Shown one piece after another: positions 33,717 to 43,862 of a stretch of 64,000 nucleotides of DNA. The notes under the pieces were generated by a model that was not told the origin of the DNA, ran no database searches, and saw only the letters and a list, made by a program, of their open reading frames with translations. The position numbers and the translations under genes were made by a program. How positions within the stretch are numbered: position 1 is the stretch's first letter; each line of letters begins with the position of its first letter. The DNA comes from JANWHZ01 sp035758575. Lineage in GTDB: Bacteria > Patescibacteriota > Saccharimonadia > Saccharimonadales > UBA4665. The DNA lies in NCBI GenBank assembly GCA_035758575.1, contig DASTXH010000031.1, forward strand, positions 1 through 64,000, in the 5' to 3' direction.

Positions 33717-35168
33717 TTATTCTGCCCGATTGAGCGATAGACGTGCCTTATTTTCTCGTAAGTACTGCGCCAAGCCAGACAATTCCGGTATTGAATCCAT
33801 TGGAAGTAAAGCCTCCACCCAATCAATATCACCGATCAATCGTATAGCCGTAGCGCTGTCTAGTCTCAGTATTAGCTCGCTCATTATTTCAGGAAAGTCT
33901 TTCATAATGTTATAAATGGCCGATAGGCCACGATTCTTTAACCTGAAGCCATTTGCCTCGTTCAAAAAACACTCGAAGACTACGCCTTTTATAAACCCAG
34001 CCGGATAGCCACTATGATCACTGCTTAATAATTCGAGGTATCTGATCGCTGAACCAGCCGTACCATCTGCTGCCTGCAGTATATTCCTGCCTAGGTTTTC
34101 CTGTTGCTCTACGGTTAGATCCGCTAGTTCTGAGCGGCTATTGTTTAATAGCATATCCGCCGCCGCGTTTTGCGTTGGCCAATTGTGAGAGCTTAGGCCA
34201 TCAATTATTTGGGTGTATGCTAATGGCGTCTTAAGCCCTGCGGTCTTCACCGTATTGAAATCCAACCCTTCAATCAAGCGCTTTTGAGCAGCGCTTAGCT
34301 TACTTTGCTCCCATAGTGGTTCAAGACGCTTAACACCAAATGGCCTAGCCCGCGCGTTGGTTAAAGCGTATGACACAATCGTATTCCTAGCTCTTTGACC
34401 AATTTCGTCGTATAAATCTACATCAGAGAGAAATATGAGCTGGGAAATTATAGGACAGCCCATAACGAAATCATGCCATTCTGTCGGTGTATTGTAGCTT
34501 GTACCCACTGTTTTAAAAAACTCCGTAAGAAACCACTTGCCCCTCATTATTAACGGTAGTAACGAGGGATCTCGTGTCATTTGCTCTAACTTATTGCTAT
34601 AGCTATTAGCCATCTGTTTATACCGAGAAGGATCAATGCGCGCTGAGATCTCTCTTGCATATTCAGCAACACTTGCTTTACTTGGTTCCAGAAAATCTAC
34701 ATTTCCCACCAGTCGTTCTATAAGTGTTTCCACGTATTTCTTCCGATACAGCGTTGGGCGGCCAAGCACCTCATCAATAACAACGTTTGCAGCACTGACA
34801 ATTTCTTCATCCGATGGCGCAGTTTCATAGGGATGGCCATAGACGCATCGCATTTCATAAATATAGGTCAGCTTCTGAAATACAACGTCATCAATAAGTT
34901 CATATTCCTTGGCACGCTTAAGAATTGTTTTGTCAGCACTTTCTTTTCTGGCTTCAATGGCCTCTATCTCATTAACAATCTGGACGGCCGCATTATCACG
35001 AGTAGATGCCTCATGAAATTTCCGCTTTAGAGATTCTGCTGCGCTCAACCAAATTAGTATGTAGCATCCGCGAGGCGCTCCATTGCGTCCTGAGGCCACC
35101 GCTTCATCGAAAAGTGGCTTGTCGTCATCATTGAGTATTCTTGATGCGTACGTAGACAAATCAGGCAT
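33717..35168 (-). CDS. HEPN-motif protein, candidate RNase/abortive-infection effector
   Basis: 483 aa, no family recognised over the full length. The N-terminal 120 residues are helical and contain YEMRCVYGHPYE, where Arg107 and His112 form the R-x4-H HEPN ribonuclease motif. An upstream helix (CYILIWLSAAESLKRKF) fits a HEPN helical bundle. The rest is a long helical-repeat-like region (LYDEIGQRARNTIVSYALTNARARPFGVKRLEPLWEQSKL...). HEPN effectors cleave RNA in many defence systems. It is convergent with the TOPRIM-like gene. No obvious antitoxin is adjacent. Confidence 0.6.
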   Translation of the reverse strand: MPDLSTYASRILNDDDKPLFDEAVASGRNGAPRGCYILIWLSAAESLKRKFHEASTRDNAAVQIVNEIEAIEARKESADKTILKRAKEYELIDDVVFQKLTYIYEMRCVYGHPYETAPSDEEIVSAANVVIDEVLGRPTLYRKKYVETLIERLVGNVDFLEPSKASVAEYAREISARIDPSRYKQMANSYSNKLEQMTRDPSLLPLIMRGKWFLTEFFKTVGTSYNTPTEWHDFVMGCPIISQLIFLSDVDLYDEIGQRARNTIVSYALTNARARPFGVKRLEPLWEQSKLSAAQKRLIEGLDFNTVKTAGLKTPLAYTQIIDGLSSHNWPTQNAAADMLLNNSRSELADLTVEQQENLGRNILQAADGTAGSAIRYLELLSSDHSGYPAGFIKGVVFECFLNEANGFRLKNRGLSAIYNIMKDFPEIMSELILRLDSATAIRLIGDIDWVEALLPMDSIPELSGLAQYLRENKARLSLNRAE

Positions 35169-35247
35169 ATTGTCAATTTTAACGTTGCGGCATCGAAAAG
35201 CACAGTCCTCTATGTCTCAACTATAAGACCGACTTGAATAAGTCCTA

Positions 35248-36510
35248 TTAGGTGACGACAGAACCATTTCTAAGCGCAAATTTTGTTTGGATTCCCTCGA
35301 TCAGTTCGGCAATAAGTTTCGCGTTTGACGAAGACAGCACGTAATCCGCGTATGACGCCAGCGGCTGGATACTCGCCGTCGAAATTCCATACTTTGGCAA
35401 GTGGTAGAGCAGCACCTTCTGGTGATCCGCCATTGCTTTCTGAATCTGGTATGAAACTTTGATGCCAGTTGCATGACCAATTACATATTCTTTGATTTGT
35501 TCCTGCATGTCGGTTTCATTCACGTACTTTTCAGCGCAGTTTGGATCTTTGCGTTTCGTGCAGTGATAATAAACGTGGCGATTATACGTACCGTCCTTGA
35601 GCAGTTTATATTTTTCCTCAGCAGTAATTTCAGCACCGCAGCTACCGCAGGTAAGCAGGCCTTTGAAGGCAAATCGCTTCGATCCCCATTTGCCCTTATA
35701 ATCCACACGACCGACATGAATCTGATCATACAGCTCTTTAGTAATGAGCGGCTCGTGCGCACCTTTGAACCACGTGCCCGATCCTTCCGGCCATTCGAAC
35801 TCGCCATAGTAAAATGGGTTATTCAATATTAGGTAGACCTGCGACAACGTCACATTTTTGCCGGAACGATTCGTACATCCAACTTCGGCCAACCAGCGCT
35901 GAATCTCACGCCCCGGTACACCTTGCGCTGTTTTCTCGAATACCTGCTTTATGAACTCGGCACGTTCCGGGTCGAGGATAACGTCTTTGACGCCGCCGAA
36001 TGCCCGATTGATATAGCCAAGCGGAGCCACGCCCGGCCGCCAGCCCATTTCGAGCTTGGTTTTCATGCCACGCTTAACGTTAATGCTCTTGTTATCATTC
36101 TCTAGTTTGGCCTGCGAGCAGAGAATCATGAGCAGGAATTTTTCGTTCGGGCTGTTCGTAAACGTTTGCGAATAAGTACGAATGTGCAGCAGTTTGTGTT
36201 GGTCCATGAGATCGACAATCGAGCCTAAGTCACCCGCATTACGACTCAGCCGGTCCGGCGCCCATGTGAGAATTGCGTTATATTCGCCGGCAGCGATTTC
36301 GGCCAGCATCTCGTTGTATTTAGGCCGTTTGCCGGAATCCTTCGCGGAATGGCTTTCTTGCTTTTCGCAGACTACGTTTAAGCTTTCGCGCTCGGCCATT
36401 GCTCGCATCTCATTGAGCTGTGAGTCGATGCTCATCGCCTGGCGTTCATCTGATTCACTCGACTTGCGAGCATACAGACAGTATTTGAGGTCTGGCGTTT
36501 TTGCTTCCAT
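35248..36510 (-). CDS. large serine recombinase
   Basis: 420 aa from the ATG at 36510. The N-terminal resolvase domain contains YCLYARKSSES with the nucleophilic Ser at 17/18, then SIDSQLNEMRAMAE and LTWAPDRLSRNAGDL. The recombinase domain follows (RGMKTKLEMGWRPGVAPLGY), then a zinc ribbon (CGSCGAEI...YYHCTKRKDPNC). The C-terminal coiled coil is short. It would integrate, excise or invert DNA at specific sites. It is transcribed divergently from the PLD-helicase gene, only 113 bases away. Confidence 0.92.
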   Translation of the reverse strand: MEAKTPDLKYCLYARKSSESDERQAMSIDSQLNEMRAMAERESLNVVCEKQESHSAKDSGKRPKYNEMLAEIAAGEYNAILTWAPDRLSRNAGDLGSIVDLMDQHKLLHIRTYSQTFTNSPNEKFLLMILCSQAKLENDNKSINVKRGMKTKLEMGWRPGVAPLGYINRAFGGVKDVILDPERAEFIKQVFEKTAQGVPGREIQRWLAEVGCTNRSGKNVTLSQVYLILNNPFYYGEFEWPEGSGTWFKGAHEPLITKELYDQIHVGRVDYKGKWGSKRFAFKGLLTCGSCGAEITAEEKYKLLKDGTYNRHVYYHCTKRKDPNCAEKYVNETDMQEQIKEYVIGHATGIKVSYQIQKAMADHQKVLLYHLPKYGISTASIQPLASYADYVLSSSNAKLIAELIEGIQTKFALRNGSVVT

Positions 36511-36609
36511 ACACAGCAAAGGTACCGCAAAGGTTGTAGAAGTCCAGGCCAATCCAAAAGTTACTTATTTCATCATAATTTTCGACTGGCGACATAGGGG
36601 TATTGACGC

Positions 36610-36615
36610 TATAAT
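36610..36615 (+). promoter_or_regulatory. -10 element of the PLD-helicase gene
   Basis: TATAAT ends 8 bases before the ATG at 36624, another near-leaderless start. Confidence 0.5.
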
Positions 36616-36623
36616 TGGCTTAA

Positions 36624-39600
36624 ATGCTACCGAAGATTATCGATAATGGGCGTAAGAAATTACGCGATACGCTTAATGAGATCGCGCCATCTCATGATCA
36701 CCTTTCTATTGCAACCGGTTACTGGGACCTTCCGGGCATGCAACTCATCTTCGAAAATATAAAGAATTACAAGTCGATCCGGCTTATTATCGGTCAAGAA
36801 CCGCTTGCTCCACGTTTTGCCAAAGCCTTGAACATCAACGAACCCGAAAAATCGTTCCCCGAAGCAGACTTTCAAGCAAACCTAGTGGATCTCGAGCAAC
36901 GTCAAGAATACCGCGATCTTGTATTTGCCACCAAAAATCTTATCGCCGAAGGAAAGCTTGAAGTCAGAGTCTACAGAAGGAGCTTTTTGCATGCCAAAGC
37001 CTATATATTCGGAAGTTACGACAGCCCGACTGCAGTCGGTGTCATTGGTTCATCAAACTTTACAAACGCCGGGCTAACATCCAACGCAGAGCTCAATGCG
37101 CTCGAGGATGATCACCGCATTGTTAAATTCCAGCCGTATAACGATACGGATGAGTATGGCCACCTAAGTTGGTTTGACACTATCTGGAACGATGAACTTA
37201 CTGAAGAGTGGAACGGCACTTTTAGTGAGCTGCTCGGCAACTCACCTGTTGGCGATGTTGTGTACTCACCGTATGACATGTACATAAAAACGCTTTATGA
37301 GCTATATGCGGATGAAATCGTAGATGACACAACCCTAGACGACGAGACGGCTGACGTACTATTTGAGTTCCAGCAACGAAACGCAAAGCTGTTACTCAAG
37401 AAGCTTGAGAAATACGGCTTGGCGATGCTTGCAGACTCTGTAGGACTAGGCAAGACTATAACTGCCGGTGCGGTCATTAAGCATTATATCGAAGAGATAG
37501 GTGCAAAACGCGTCTACGTTATCGCCCCCGCCAGCCTCACCGAACAGTGGCGAGAAGACTTGGCTAAAGTCTATAAGATGTTTACCGGCTTTGAGGTCAT
37601 TTCTATGCAGGACATGCATAAAATCGAAAAGGCCCGTGCAATTGACCACTACGCACCTGTAGATCTGTTCGTTGTCGATGAGGCGCACAACTTACGCAAT
37701 GATGCTAGCCAGCGTCACCAAGAACTGCTCGAATGGTTTAGCGAAAACCCTGATAGTAAAGTATTGCTCCTAACCGCAACACCTATTAACAATTCACTGA
37801 CCGACTTTGTTAATCAGATTCAGCTAGCGGCAAAAGGAAGCCTGGAATCATTTCCAGTTGTCTATCCAACCAGTAAAAAGAATGACGTCATCGATTTCTT
37901 CGAGGCTGTAAAGCGACTTTCAAGCGAGATGAAGCAGGCGGAAAATAAAGGTCAGAAGCCAGATTTTGTCAAAGTTAATAGGATCATGCGCCAGGGATTG
38001 CGGCATTTTTTAGTACGCACTACGCGAAAGGGCATCGAACGAGAATTCGGTGGCATGAAAGCCAAGGACGGAACAGTACATACATTCCCCAGTACTGTTG
38101 TTACGCCCTCGCCTTACACATTTAGTGACAGCTTGAGTGAGGCCGTCGCGAACGTCATTAACAACAACCTGGCTATCTTCAATGATCAGAACCCTCGCAA
38201 ATTAGACGTGGATTCACTACTAGAACAAACTCAGCGTACCCAACATCCACTTGATATTCTCAGTGAGGTTTCAAAAACAGACGCAGATTACACTCACAAC
38301 GTATTCGTGAACGTATTCCAGATTTTGCTCTTGCTCGGTTTCGCCCCTTACCGCTCAGAAACTTATCAGCACAGGTTCTATGGCAAGAAGCCGGAAGAGC
38401 TAAAGCAATTCAAGCTTCCTGCCGACGAATCTTTCGCGCTGCAAAGTCAGATGAGCGTGCATAACATGATGCGCGTTACGCTCCTTAAACGACTAGAGTC
38501 TTCCCAATATGCGCTCAGGCGATCTCTAGAGAACTATCAGTCCAGGCTCGATTATTTTGTGCAAAATCTTGATAAGGGCTACATCATAAAATTCAAAGAC
38601 ATACAGGATATCCAGAACAAATTCGGTGACGACCTAGAGGCCGTCCTCCAATATAACGAGACGGCGGAGAGTAGCGAAAAAATAGAGCTAGTTCCTGCCG
38701 ATGCCGAACGGTACAACACTGACGCCCTACGTGCCGATCTTGAAAAGGACAGGAGGCTGTTAGAGGTACTAATCGAATTATGTCAGGCACTTGGCGCCAA
38801 CGACGATAAGCTAGTCGCGTTTAGCAAGCTAATGACCAACATCATCCGCGAGCAGAAGGCCGGCAAAAAAGTCCTAGTATTCAGCTACTTCTCTGATACT
38901 GTCAACTACTTACGTGAGACTCTGCCTTCAATTATTGGCATCGAAAACTTCAGCCAGAAAGCCGCCTTTACAAGTGGCGAGAACAAAGCTAACATCGAGA
39001 GCATCGTGAAACGATTTTCTCCTATCTCTAAGAGTGGTACAGGGGTAACGGACGCAAATTCCATAGATTACCTATTTGCAACCGACGTCTTGAGTGAGGG
39101 ACAAAACCTACAGGATTGTGGTACGCTCATAAACTTTGATCTCCACTGGAACCCCGTCCGGATGATTCAGCGCAACGGGCGCATCAACCGACTTGGGTCC
39201 GAGCATAGCAGCGTATACATCTACAATATGCACCCAGAAACGAACCTGGAGTCATACCTTAAGTTAGTAGCTAGACTCGAGCAGAAGATCGATCGCATCA
39301 AGAATACTATTGGGACAGATCAGTCTATCCTGGGAGAGGCAGAGAATCCGATAGAGTACATTGATGATATTGATGCTGAAACTACGCAACAAAACGTCAC
39401 ACTAGAGCTCTACAACAAGGATAAAGCAACCGAGACGTTCAACAGCCTTGATGATGACGAGGAATTGCTTAGCGAAGATGAATACATCCTTGACCTGCGC
39501 AAATTTACAAAAGATGCCAGCGACGAAGACAAGGCACGCATACATGGTATTCCGGTAGGTAAGTGGGGTTACCTACCTCACGGCACACAAAAAGATATGC

Positions 39601-40133
39601 TAGCGCCTAGTGTCCTAGCGCTAACTCGCGTACGTGGTACCACGACCGATTCTGCGACAGATTTCGAAACACATATCTTTATAGAAACAACTGAGACAAC
39701 ACAGCCGATAGAGACTATCCAAGCACTCGGATATATACGCACTGACAAAAGTGACTGTGATCGACAAGCGGACAAGATCACTGCCGATCGGGAGCTTGTT
39801 AAACGCCGCACCTTAAGTGTTGCTAGATCCCAGGCCATCAAACGGCAAAGTCCTTTCAAAATTACCGCATCTATTACGAGGGTGCTCGATGCACTTGCCC
39901 AAACCATTCCAGAACTCAACGTCCGCTCAGTGCTTGATAATATCGTAACGAAACAAGACCAACGTTCGGTTAAGAAGCTATTTGATACCGCTAACCGCGA
40001 CCTAAAAGGCCAGGGCCAGCTCTTACCAAGCACCATCGCGGGTTTCGAAAAAACGGTACACAAACTAGAGAAATACGGCAATGACGAGAGAGAAGTTACG
40101 TCGGCTGAGGGTACACTGTATTATGCCAAATAG
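36624..40133 (+). CDS. PLD-SNF2 fusion helicase, probable defence/R-M component
   Basis: 1169 aa. Residues 1-150 form a phospholipase D-like domain: RRSFLHAKAYIFGSY then GVIGSSNFTNAGL is an HxK...GSxN HKD half. A SNF2-type helicase follows: LADSVGLGKTITAG near 267, VIAPASLTEQW, DEAHNLRN near 351, LLTATPINNS, and the second RecA lobe with FATDVLSEGQNLQ and FDLHWNPVRMIQRNGRINRLG near 840-860. Such helicases occur next to DNA methyltransferases in DISARM-like and other restriction systems, where PLD and SNF2 are usually separate proteins. The downstream methyltransferase gene overlaps its end by 11 bases. Confidence 0.85.
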   Translation: MLPKIIDNGRKKLRDTLNEIAPSHDHLSIATGYWDLPGMQLIFENIKNYKSIRLIIGQEPLAPRFAKALNINEPEKSFPEADFQANLVDLEQRQEYRDLVFATKNLIAEGKLEVRVYRRSFLHAKAYIFGSYDSPTAVGVIGSSNFTNAGLTSNAELNALEDDHRIVKFQPYNDTDEYGHLSWFDTIWNDELTEEWNGTFSELLGNSPVGDVVYSPYDMYIKTLYELYADEIVDDTTLDDETADVLFEFQQRNAKLLLKKLEKYGLAMLADSVGLGKTITAGAVIKHYIEEIGAKRVYVIAPASLTEQWREDLAKVYKMFTGFEVISMQDMHKIEKARAIDHYAPVDLFVVDEAHNLRNDASQRHQELLEWFSENPDSKVLLLTATPINNSLTDFVNQIQLAAKGSLESFPVVYPTSKKNDVIDFFEAVKRLSSEMKQAENKGQKPDFVKVNRIMRQGLRHFLVRTTRKGIEREFGGMKAKDGTVHTFPSTVVTPSPYTFSDSLSEAVANVINNNLAIFNDQNPRKLDVDSLLEQTQRTQHPLDILSEVSKTDADYTHNVFVNVFQILLLLGFAPYRSETYQHRFYGKKPEELKQFKLPADESFALQSQMSVHNMMRVTLLKRLESSQYALRRSLENYQSRLDYFVQNLDKGYIIKFKDIQDIQNKFGDDLEAVLQYNETAESSEKIELVPADAERYNTDALRADLEKDRRLLEVLIELCQALGANDDKLVAFSKLMTNIIREQKAGKKVLVFSYFSDTVNYLRETLPSIIGIENFSQKAAFTSGENKANIESIVKRFSPISKSGTGVTDANSIDYLFATDVLSEGQNLQDCGTLINFDLHWNPVRMIQRNGRINRLGSEHSSVYIYNMHPETNLESYLKLVARLEQKIDRIKNTIGTDQSILGEAENPIEYIDDIDAETTQQNVTLELYNKDKATETFNSLDDDEELLSEDEYILDLRKFTKDASDEDKARIHGIPVGKWGYLPHGTQKDMLAPSVLALTRVRGTTTDSATDFETHIFIETTETTQPIETIQALGYIRTDKSDCDRQADKITADRELVKRRTLSVARSQAIKRQSPFKITASITRVLDALAQTIPELNVRSVLDNIVTKQDQRSVKKLFDTANRDLKGQGQLLPSTIAGFEKTVHKLEKYGNDEREVTSAEGTLYYAK

Positions 40134-43122
40134 CCATGAATTCGTCCTAACGGTCAATGAATTACTCGCCCGGCTTGAAGAGTCTGGCGAGCTTCGTGAC
40201 GGTATAGAAGTGGCTAATGCCATTATAAGACTCCTCGGAACAAACGACGTTAATGCTGCAGACACCGTCATTGATGAGCGAGTGCTGCAGTTACCAAATG
40301 CCGAACGCTACGACCACTGGTTTCAGAATCACCCGTGGATGGGGGGCGAACGCGCAGCATTTGATATCACCGATGCTAAGGATATGCCTCTTCAGGCAAA
40401 ATTCTATTGGCTAAAAAAACGGTCGAGACAGTTTATCGCCGGAGGTGTACATTTTACAGAAAACTGGGAAGACGCTGATTACACACGTAATGCGGGATTC
40501 AAGATTGGCATAGATTTCTTCTTAGCGCCAAACGCCAAGTCGCTGTTGGTGGTTCTGTCAAACCGCGGTAGTCTTCGAATTGTAGAGTTACAACATAGGT
40601 TGAATAACACACAGGTGGACATCTTCGCCAAATGGCGCAATGCCAATCAAATGTCTTCGACGGAGGCGCTACACACGACAATTTGGGAGAGCTTTAAACT
40701 CCAGAGCGTTAATAAGGACTTTTATAACGGCGTATCAAACAGTTTCACCGAACTGCTTCAGCATCTGAAATCCATAGGTCGCAACGAGGAAGATGCGAAG
40801 CTTTTTGCCAGCCGTCTACTCGGACGCCTGCTTTTTGTTTGGTTCTTGCGCAAAAAGAATATCATCGATGAATCAATGGGATATTTCGATATCGCCGGGA
40901 GAAGTGCGACTGATTATTATCATGTGTCCCTTGAGCAGTTATTCTTTAAGACACTCAATACACCCATTGATGAGCGCAATGAATTCAAGAGGGAAACTCA
41001 GAAACAGCTATTTCCCGAGGCAGATGATCGCCCCCAGGCTAATTTGTTTCGAGCTGATAATAAAACTCCATATCTAAACGGTGGTTTGTTTGAGGCTCAC
41101 GACAACGACTGGTATCAGGACACAGCGCTCACTTTTCCGGACGGCTTTTTCACTAATCTTTACAATCATTTTGCACAATTCAACTTCACAACTGATGAAT
41201 CTACGCCGGAATACGAGCAGGTTGCGATCGACCCGGAGATGCTTGGGCGCGTCTTCGAAAGCCTACTCGCGACGCAAATAGATGAGACTGGACAGCAAGC
41301 ACGTAAGGCAAAGGGGGCGTTCTATACACCTCGCGAGATTGTAAGCTATATGTGCCGAGAATCTCTTAGGAATTATCTCTATGATCTCCGAGGAGAAGAT
41401 GATCGTTACAAAAAGTCTGTAGATGACTTGCTCGACCGCTCTGACCATGAATGGGCCAGTGCAGGTACTAACAGTCTGCGCGACGCAGTTCCTAAAGAAT
41501 ATCGTACTGTGATATTCGAGGCACTTGATGCGGTAACTATACTTGATCCGGCCTGCGGTTCGGGTGCGTTTCCAATGGGTATGCTGCAGCTACTTATCAA
41601 AACGTACGAGCGCCTAGAGAACAGATTCGACCCATATAAAACCAAACTGCAAATTGTACAAAATAGTATATTCGGCGTCGATATTGAACCGATGGCCGTA
41701 GAGATTTCACGCCTCAGGGCCTGGTTGTCGCTCATCGTAGATGAGGAGGACTCACGAGCTGTCGCACCACTACCCAATTTAGACTTTAAATTTGTTTGCG
41801 CAAATAGCTTGCTGCCTTTAGATAAAGAGCTGGGGATGTTCTCCGACAATGAGTTACATCAAAAGCTAAAAGACCTTCGCACAAAATATTTCAACGCACG
41901 CAGTCCTAAAAGCAAAGAAAAGCTCAGGTCAGAGTATCATGCACTGACTAACACCAATGTTGAGTTATTCGACAATTTGCGAACCCGCCAACTTAAGAGC
42001 TTTGACCCCTTCAAGAACTCTCATCCAGCCAGCTTCTTTGACGCGGACCAAATGTTTGGCATTACCACCGGGTTTCATATCGTCATAGGCAATCCGCCAT
42101 ATGGCGCAAAGATGTCAGCCGCTGATAAAAAGCGTTATACCACTTTCTACGAAAGCGCTAAAACAGAAGCGGGCGGGCTACGTGGCTCGTCTGATACGTA
42201 CTCACTCTTTACGGACATGGGTCTCTACCACGCCATAGCAAGTACTGGTATTTTGTGCTACATAGTCCCGCTGGCTTTCACATCCAGTGAGAGCATGTCA
42301 AAACTCCACAGTATGCTGTTTAAAGATTGCTCACTGATACAGGTATCTACTTATTCAAATCGGCCAAAAAAGATATTCGACAATGCCGACCAGAGAGTTT
42401 CGATCGTCCTGGCAAACAAAACTGGAGGGTCAACATCACAGCTTCTTACAACAGGAGTGCTTAAGCGATACGCCTCGACAAGTGTTAGGGATATAATTGC
42501 CAACCTCCATTTTGTTAACAGCATCGAGTTTGTCAAAACAGGCAGACTGCCAAAAATCGGCAGCGACATTGAGCTGCATATACTACGCAAATTATTCAAC
42601 AATCAGAAAACACTAGGCGATTACATTCTTAAGAAAAAGACCGATAACGTCATTTACTATAGGGCGGCAGGTGGTAGGTACTATCACATCATTGCGAACT
42701 ATAAGACAGGCTCTACACAAGAAAAGCCACTCTACCTCAAAGACGACCTCCCATCAGGCGTTGCTGGGGCCATGCTAAGTAGTAACCTTTACTTTTGGCT
42801 TTCGCAAGCCTATTCAGATAATCTTCATTTGAAAGAATACGAGATAACCATGCTCCCGATTCCTGAAATCAGCGATGAGTTAAAGGCGGCGCTAGAAAGT
42901 GTGTATAAGAAATATACTGACGACTTAGAAAAGAATGCCGTCATCAAAAACGGTAACTATAAGACTATTGCTGAGTTCAAGGAGTACCGGGCAAGATTAT
43001 CCAAACCGCTCATCGACCAATTTGACAGATTACTGCAAGAGGCATACGGACTAACTGATGAAGAGACTGCCTTCTTGGTTAATTTTGAAGTTACTTTTCG
43101 AACCGATGCCGACGAAAAATAG
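40123..43122 (+). CDS. Eco57I-type adenine-specific DNA methyltransferase
   Basis: 999 aa from ATG 40123, which overlaps the helicase stop by 11 bases; an in-frame ATG at 40081 is possible. The SAM-binding motif DPACGSGAFPMGML is near residue 473 and the catalytic NPPY motif (VIGNPPYGAKM) near 656, so it should be an N6-adenine methylase. The N-terminal 400 residues lack a visible PD-(D/E)xK nuclease. The C-terminal 300 residues may recognise the DNA target (KIGSDIELHILRKLF..., LPIPEISDELKAALESVYKKY). With the PLD-helicase it forms a two-gene operon that probably protects and restricts DNA. Confidence 0.88.
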   Translation: MPNSHEFVLTVNELLARLEESGELRDGIEVANAIIRLLGTNDVNAADTVIDERVLQLPNAERYDHWFQNHPWMGGERAAFDITDAKDMPLQAKFYWLKKRSRQFIAGGVHFTENWEDADYTRNAGFKIGIDFFLAPNAKSLLVVLSNRGSLRIVELQHRLNNTQVDIFAKWRNANQMSSTEALHTTIWESFKLQSVNKDFYNGVSNSFTELLQHLKSIGRNEEDAKLFASRLLGRLLFVWFLRKKNIIDESMGYFDIAGRSATDYYHVSLEQLFFKTLNTPIDERNEFKRETQKQLFPEADDRPQANLFRADNKTPYLNGGLFEAHDNDWYQDTALTFPDGFFTNLYNHFAQFNFTTDESTPEYEQVAIDPEMLGRVFESLLATQIDETGQQARKAKGAFYTPREIVSYMCRESLRNYLYDLRGEDDRYKKSVDDLLDRSDHEWASAGTNSLRDAVPKEYRTVIFEALDAVTILDPACGSGAFPMGMLQLLIKTYERLENRFDPYKTKLQIVQNSIFGVDIEPMAVEISRLRAWLSLIVDEEDSRAVAPLPNLDFKFVCANSLLPLDKELGMFSDNELHQKLKDLRTKYFNARSPKSKEKLRSEYHALTNTNVELFDNLRTRQLKSFDPFKNSHPASFFDADQMFGITTGFHIVIGNPPYGAKMSAADKKRYTTFYESAKTEAGGLRGSSDTYSLFTDMGLYHAIASTGILCYIVPLAFTSSESMSKLHSMLFKDCSLIQVSTYSNRPKKIFDNADQRVSIVLANKTGGSTSQLLTTGVLKRYASTSVRDIIANLHFVNSIEFVKTGRLPKIGSDIELHILRKLFNNQKTLGDYILKKKTDNVIYYRAAGGRYYHIIANYKTGSTQEKPLYLKDDLPSGVAGAMLSSNLYFWLSQAYSDNLHLKEYEITMLPIPEISDELKAALESVYKKYTDDLEKNAVIKNGNYKTIAEFKEYRARLSKPLIDQFDRLLQEAYGLTDEETAFLVNFEVTFRTDADEK

Positions 43123-43145
43123 ATAGAGACAACGCAATATTGGGC

Positions 43146-43700
43146 TTATGCGAAATCCCACCACACGAACATAAAGCTACTTTCGTCGAAGCCAGCCCGT
43201 AGGCCCGCTTCGAGCCAGCGATCCTGCGTTGTACGTACGCTATCGCGGCCTGTTCGCTTGGCCTCGGCATAAATGACTCTGTCGTCTTTCCAAAGTAGTA
43301 CATCCCAGCAGCCAGAGTAAGAACCATTGTTCTGTTCGGCTATGAGCTCCAAAGATTCTCGAGGTGCTTTGTCGGTTATCGGATCTTGAACTTGAGTCGG
43401 CAGCGGGCCGTCACCCCACATCGAGAAGTGGTACGGCTTTTGACCTTTCATGGCATAGGTTTCGATCCAACGCGCGTTCCAGCCACCGGCAATGGCCGTT
43501 TTCATAATTGCCAGCTCAGCAAACATGGCCTCGCCCTCATAATCAATCAGACCCTTGCCGCCGAAGGTATTTACGATCGGCACACCCTGCCATTTCTTAA
43601 ATTCCAGGTGAACGGTCGGTATTTGCGCCTCACGACCGTCAACGATATGTGTTTCATGGCCATCAGGGCGGAGTGTTGTGGGATAAGTTGCGGTTTTCAT
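43146..43700 (-). CDS. VRR-NUC-like nuclease
   Basis: 184 aa. The C-terminal half reads GCWDVLLWKDDRVIYAEAKRTGRDSVRTTQDRWLEAGLRAGF when pieced together (two blocks, WDVLLW and YAEAKR, then TQDRWLEAGLRAGF): D...ExK and the trailing Q..WL..L...G pattern of VRR-NUC, a PD-(D/E)xK nuclease found in phages and restriction modules. The N-terminal half is unrecognised. It is convergent with the methyltransferase (23 bases apart) and follows a structured leader. GACAGTCC and GGACTGTC form an 8-bp hairpin right before the ATG, which could hide the start. Confidence 0.65.
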   Translation of the reverse strand: MKTATYPTTLRPDGHETHIVDGREAQIPTVHLEFKKWQGVPIVNTFGGKGLIDYEGEAMFAELAIMKTAIAGGWNARWIETYAMKGQKPYHFSMWGDGPLPTQVQDPITDKAPRESLELIAEQNNGSYSGCWDVLLWKDDRVIYAEAKRTGRDSVRTTQDRWLEAGLRAGFDESSFMFVWWDFA

Positions 43701-43732
43701 TCGACAGTCCTTCGCAACGGACTGTCATATAT

Positions 43733-43862
43733 AAAAAGCGACAGCCACGCTGGACTGTCTAGGACCCAAACAAGCAGTTATGCCTATTCTTTTTTACGTA
43801 GCTGCCGCTTTTCATGGCATAACTACGCAAACGGGTTGCATCTGATTGTTTGAATCCTAGAC
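43733..43862 (-). ncRNA. candidate structured RNA between TerL and VRR-NUC genes
   Basis: Read on the minus strand, TATAAT (43875-43870) ends 7 bases before the G at 43862, which is the first base of a closing stem: GTCTAGGA (43862-43855) pairs with TCCTAGAC (43764-43757), continued by AAACAA with TTGTTT. Inside, AGTTATGCC pairs with GGCATAACT (9 bp). The transcript ends near CTGTCGCTTTTT (about 43733). GACAGTCC next to the closing stem and again at 43726-43719 can both pair with GGACTGTC before the ATG of the nuclease gene, so alternative folds are possible. It could be a free RNA of about 130 nt or a cis-regulatory leader. Confidence 0.55.

Noticed and set aside
33703..33915. Plus-strand frame in the 3' end of the HEPN gene
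   Set aside because: Antisense to the HEPN-motif gene, Ser/Arg-rich composition and no start signals.
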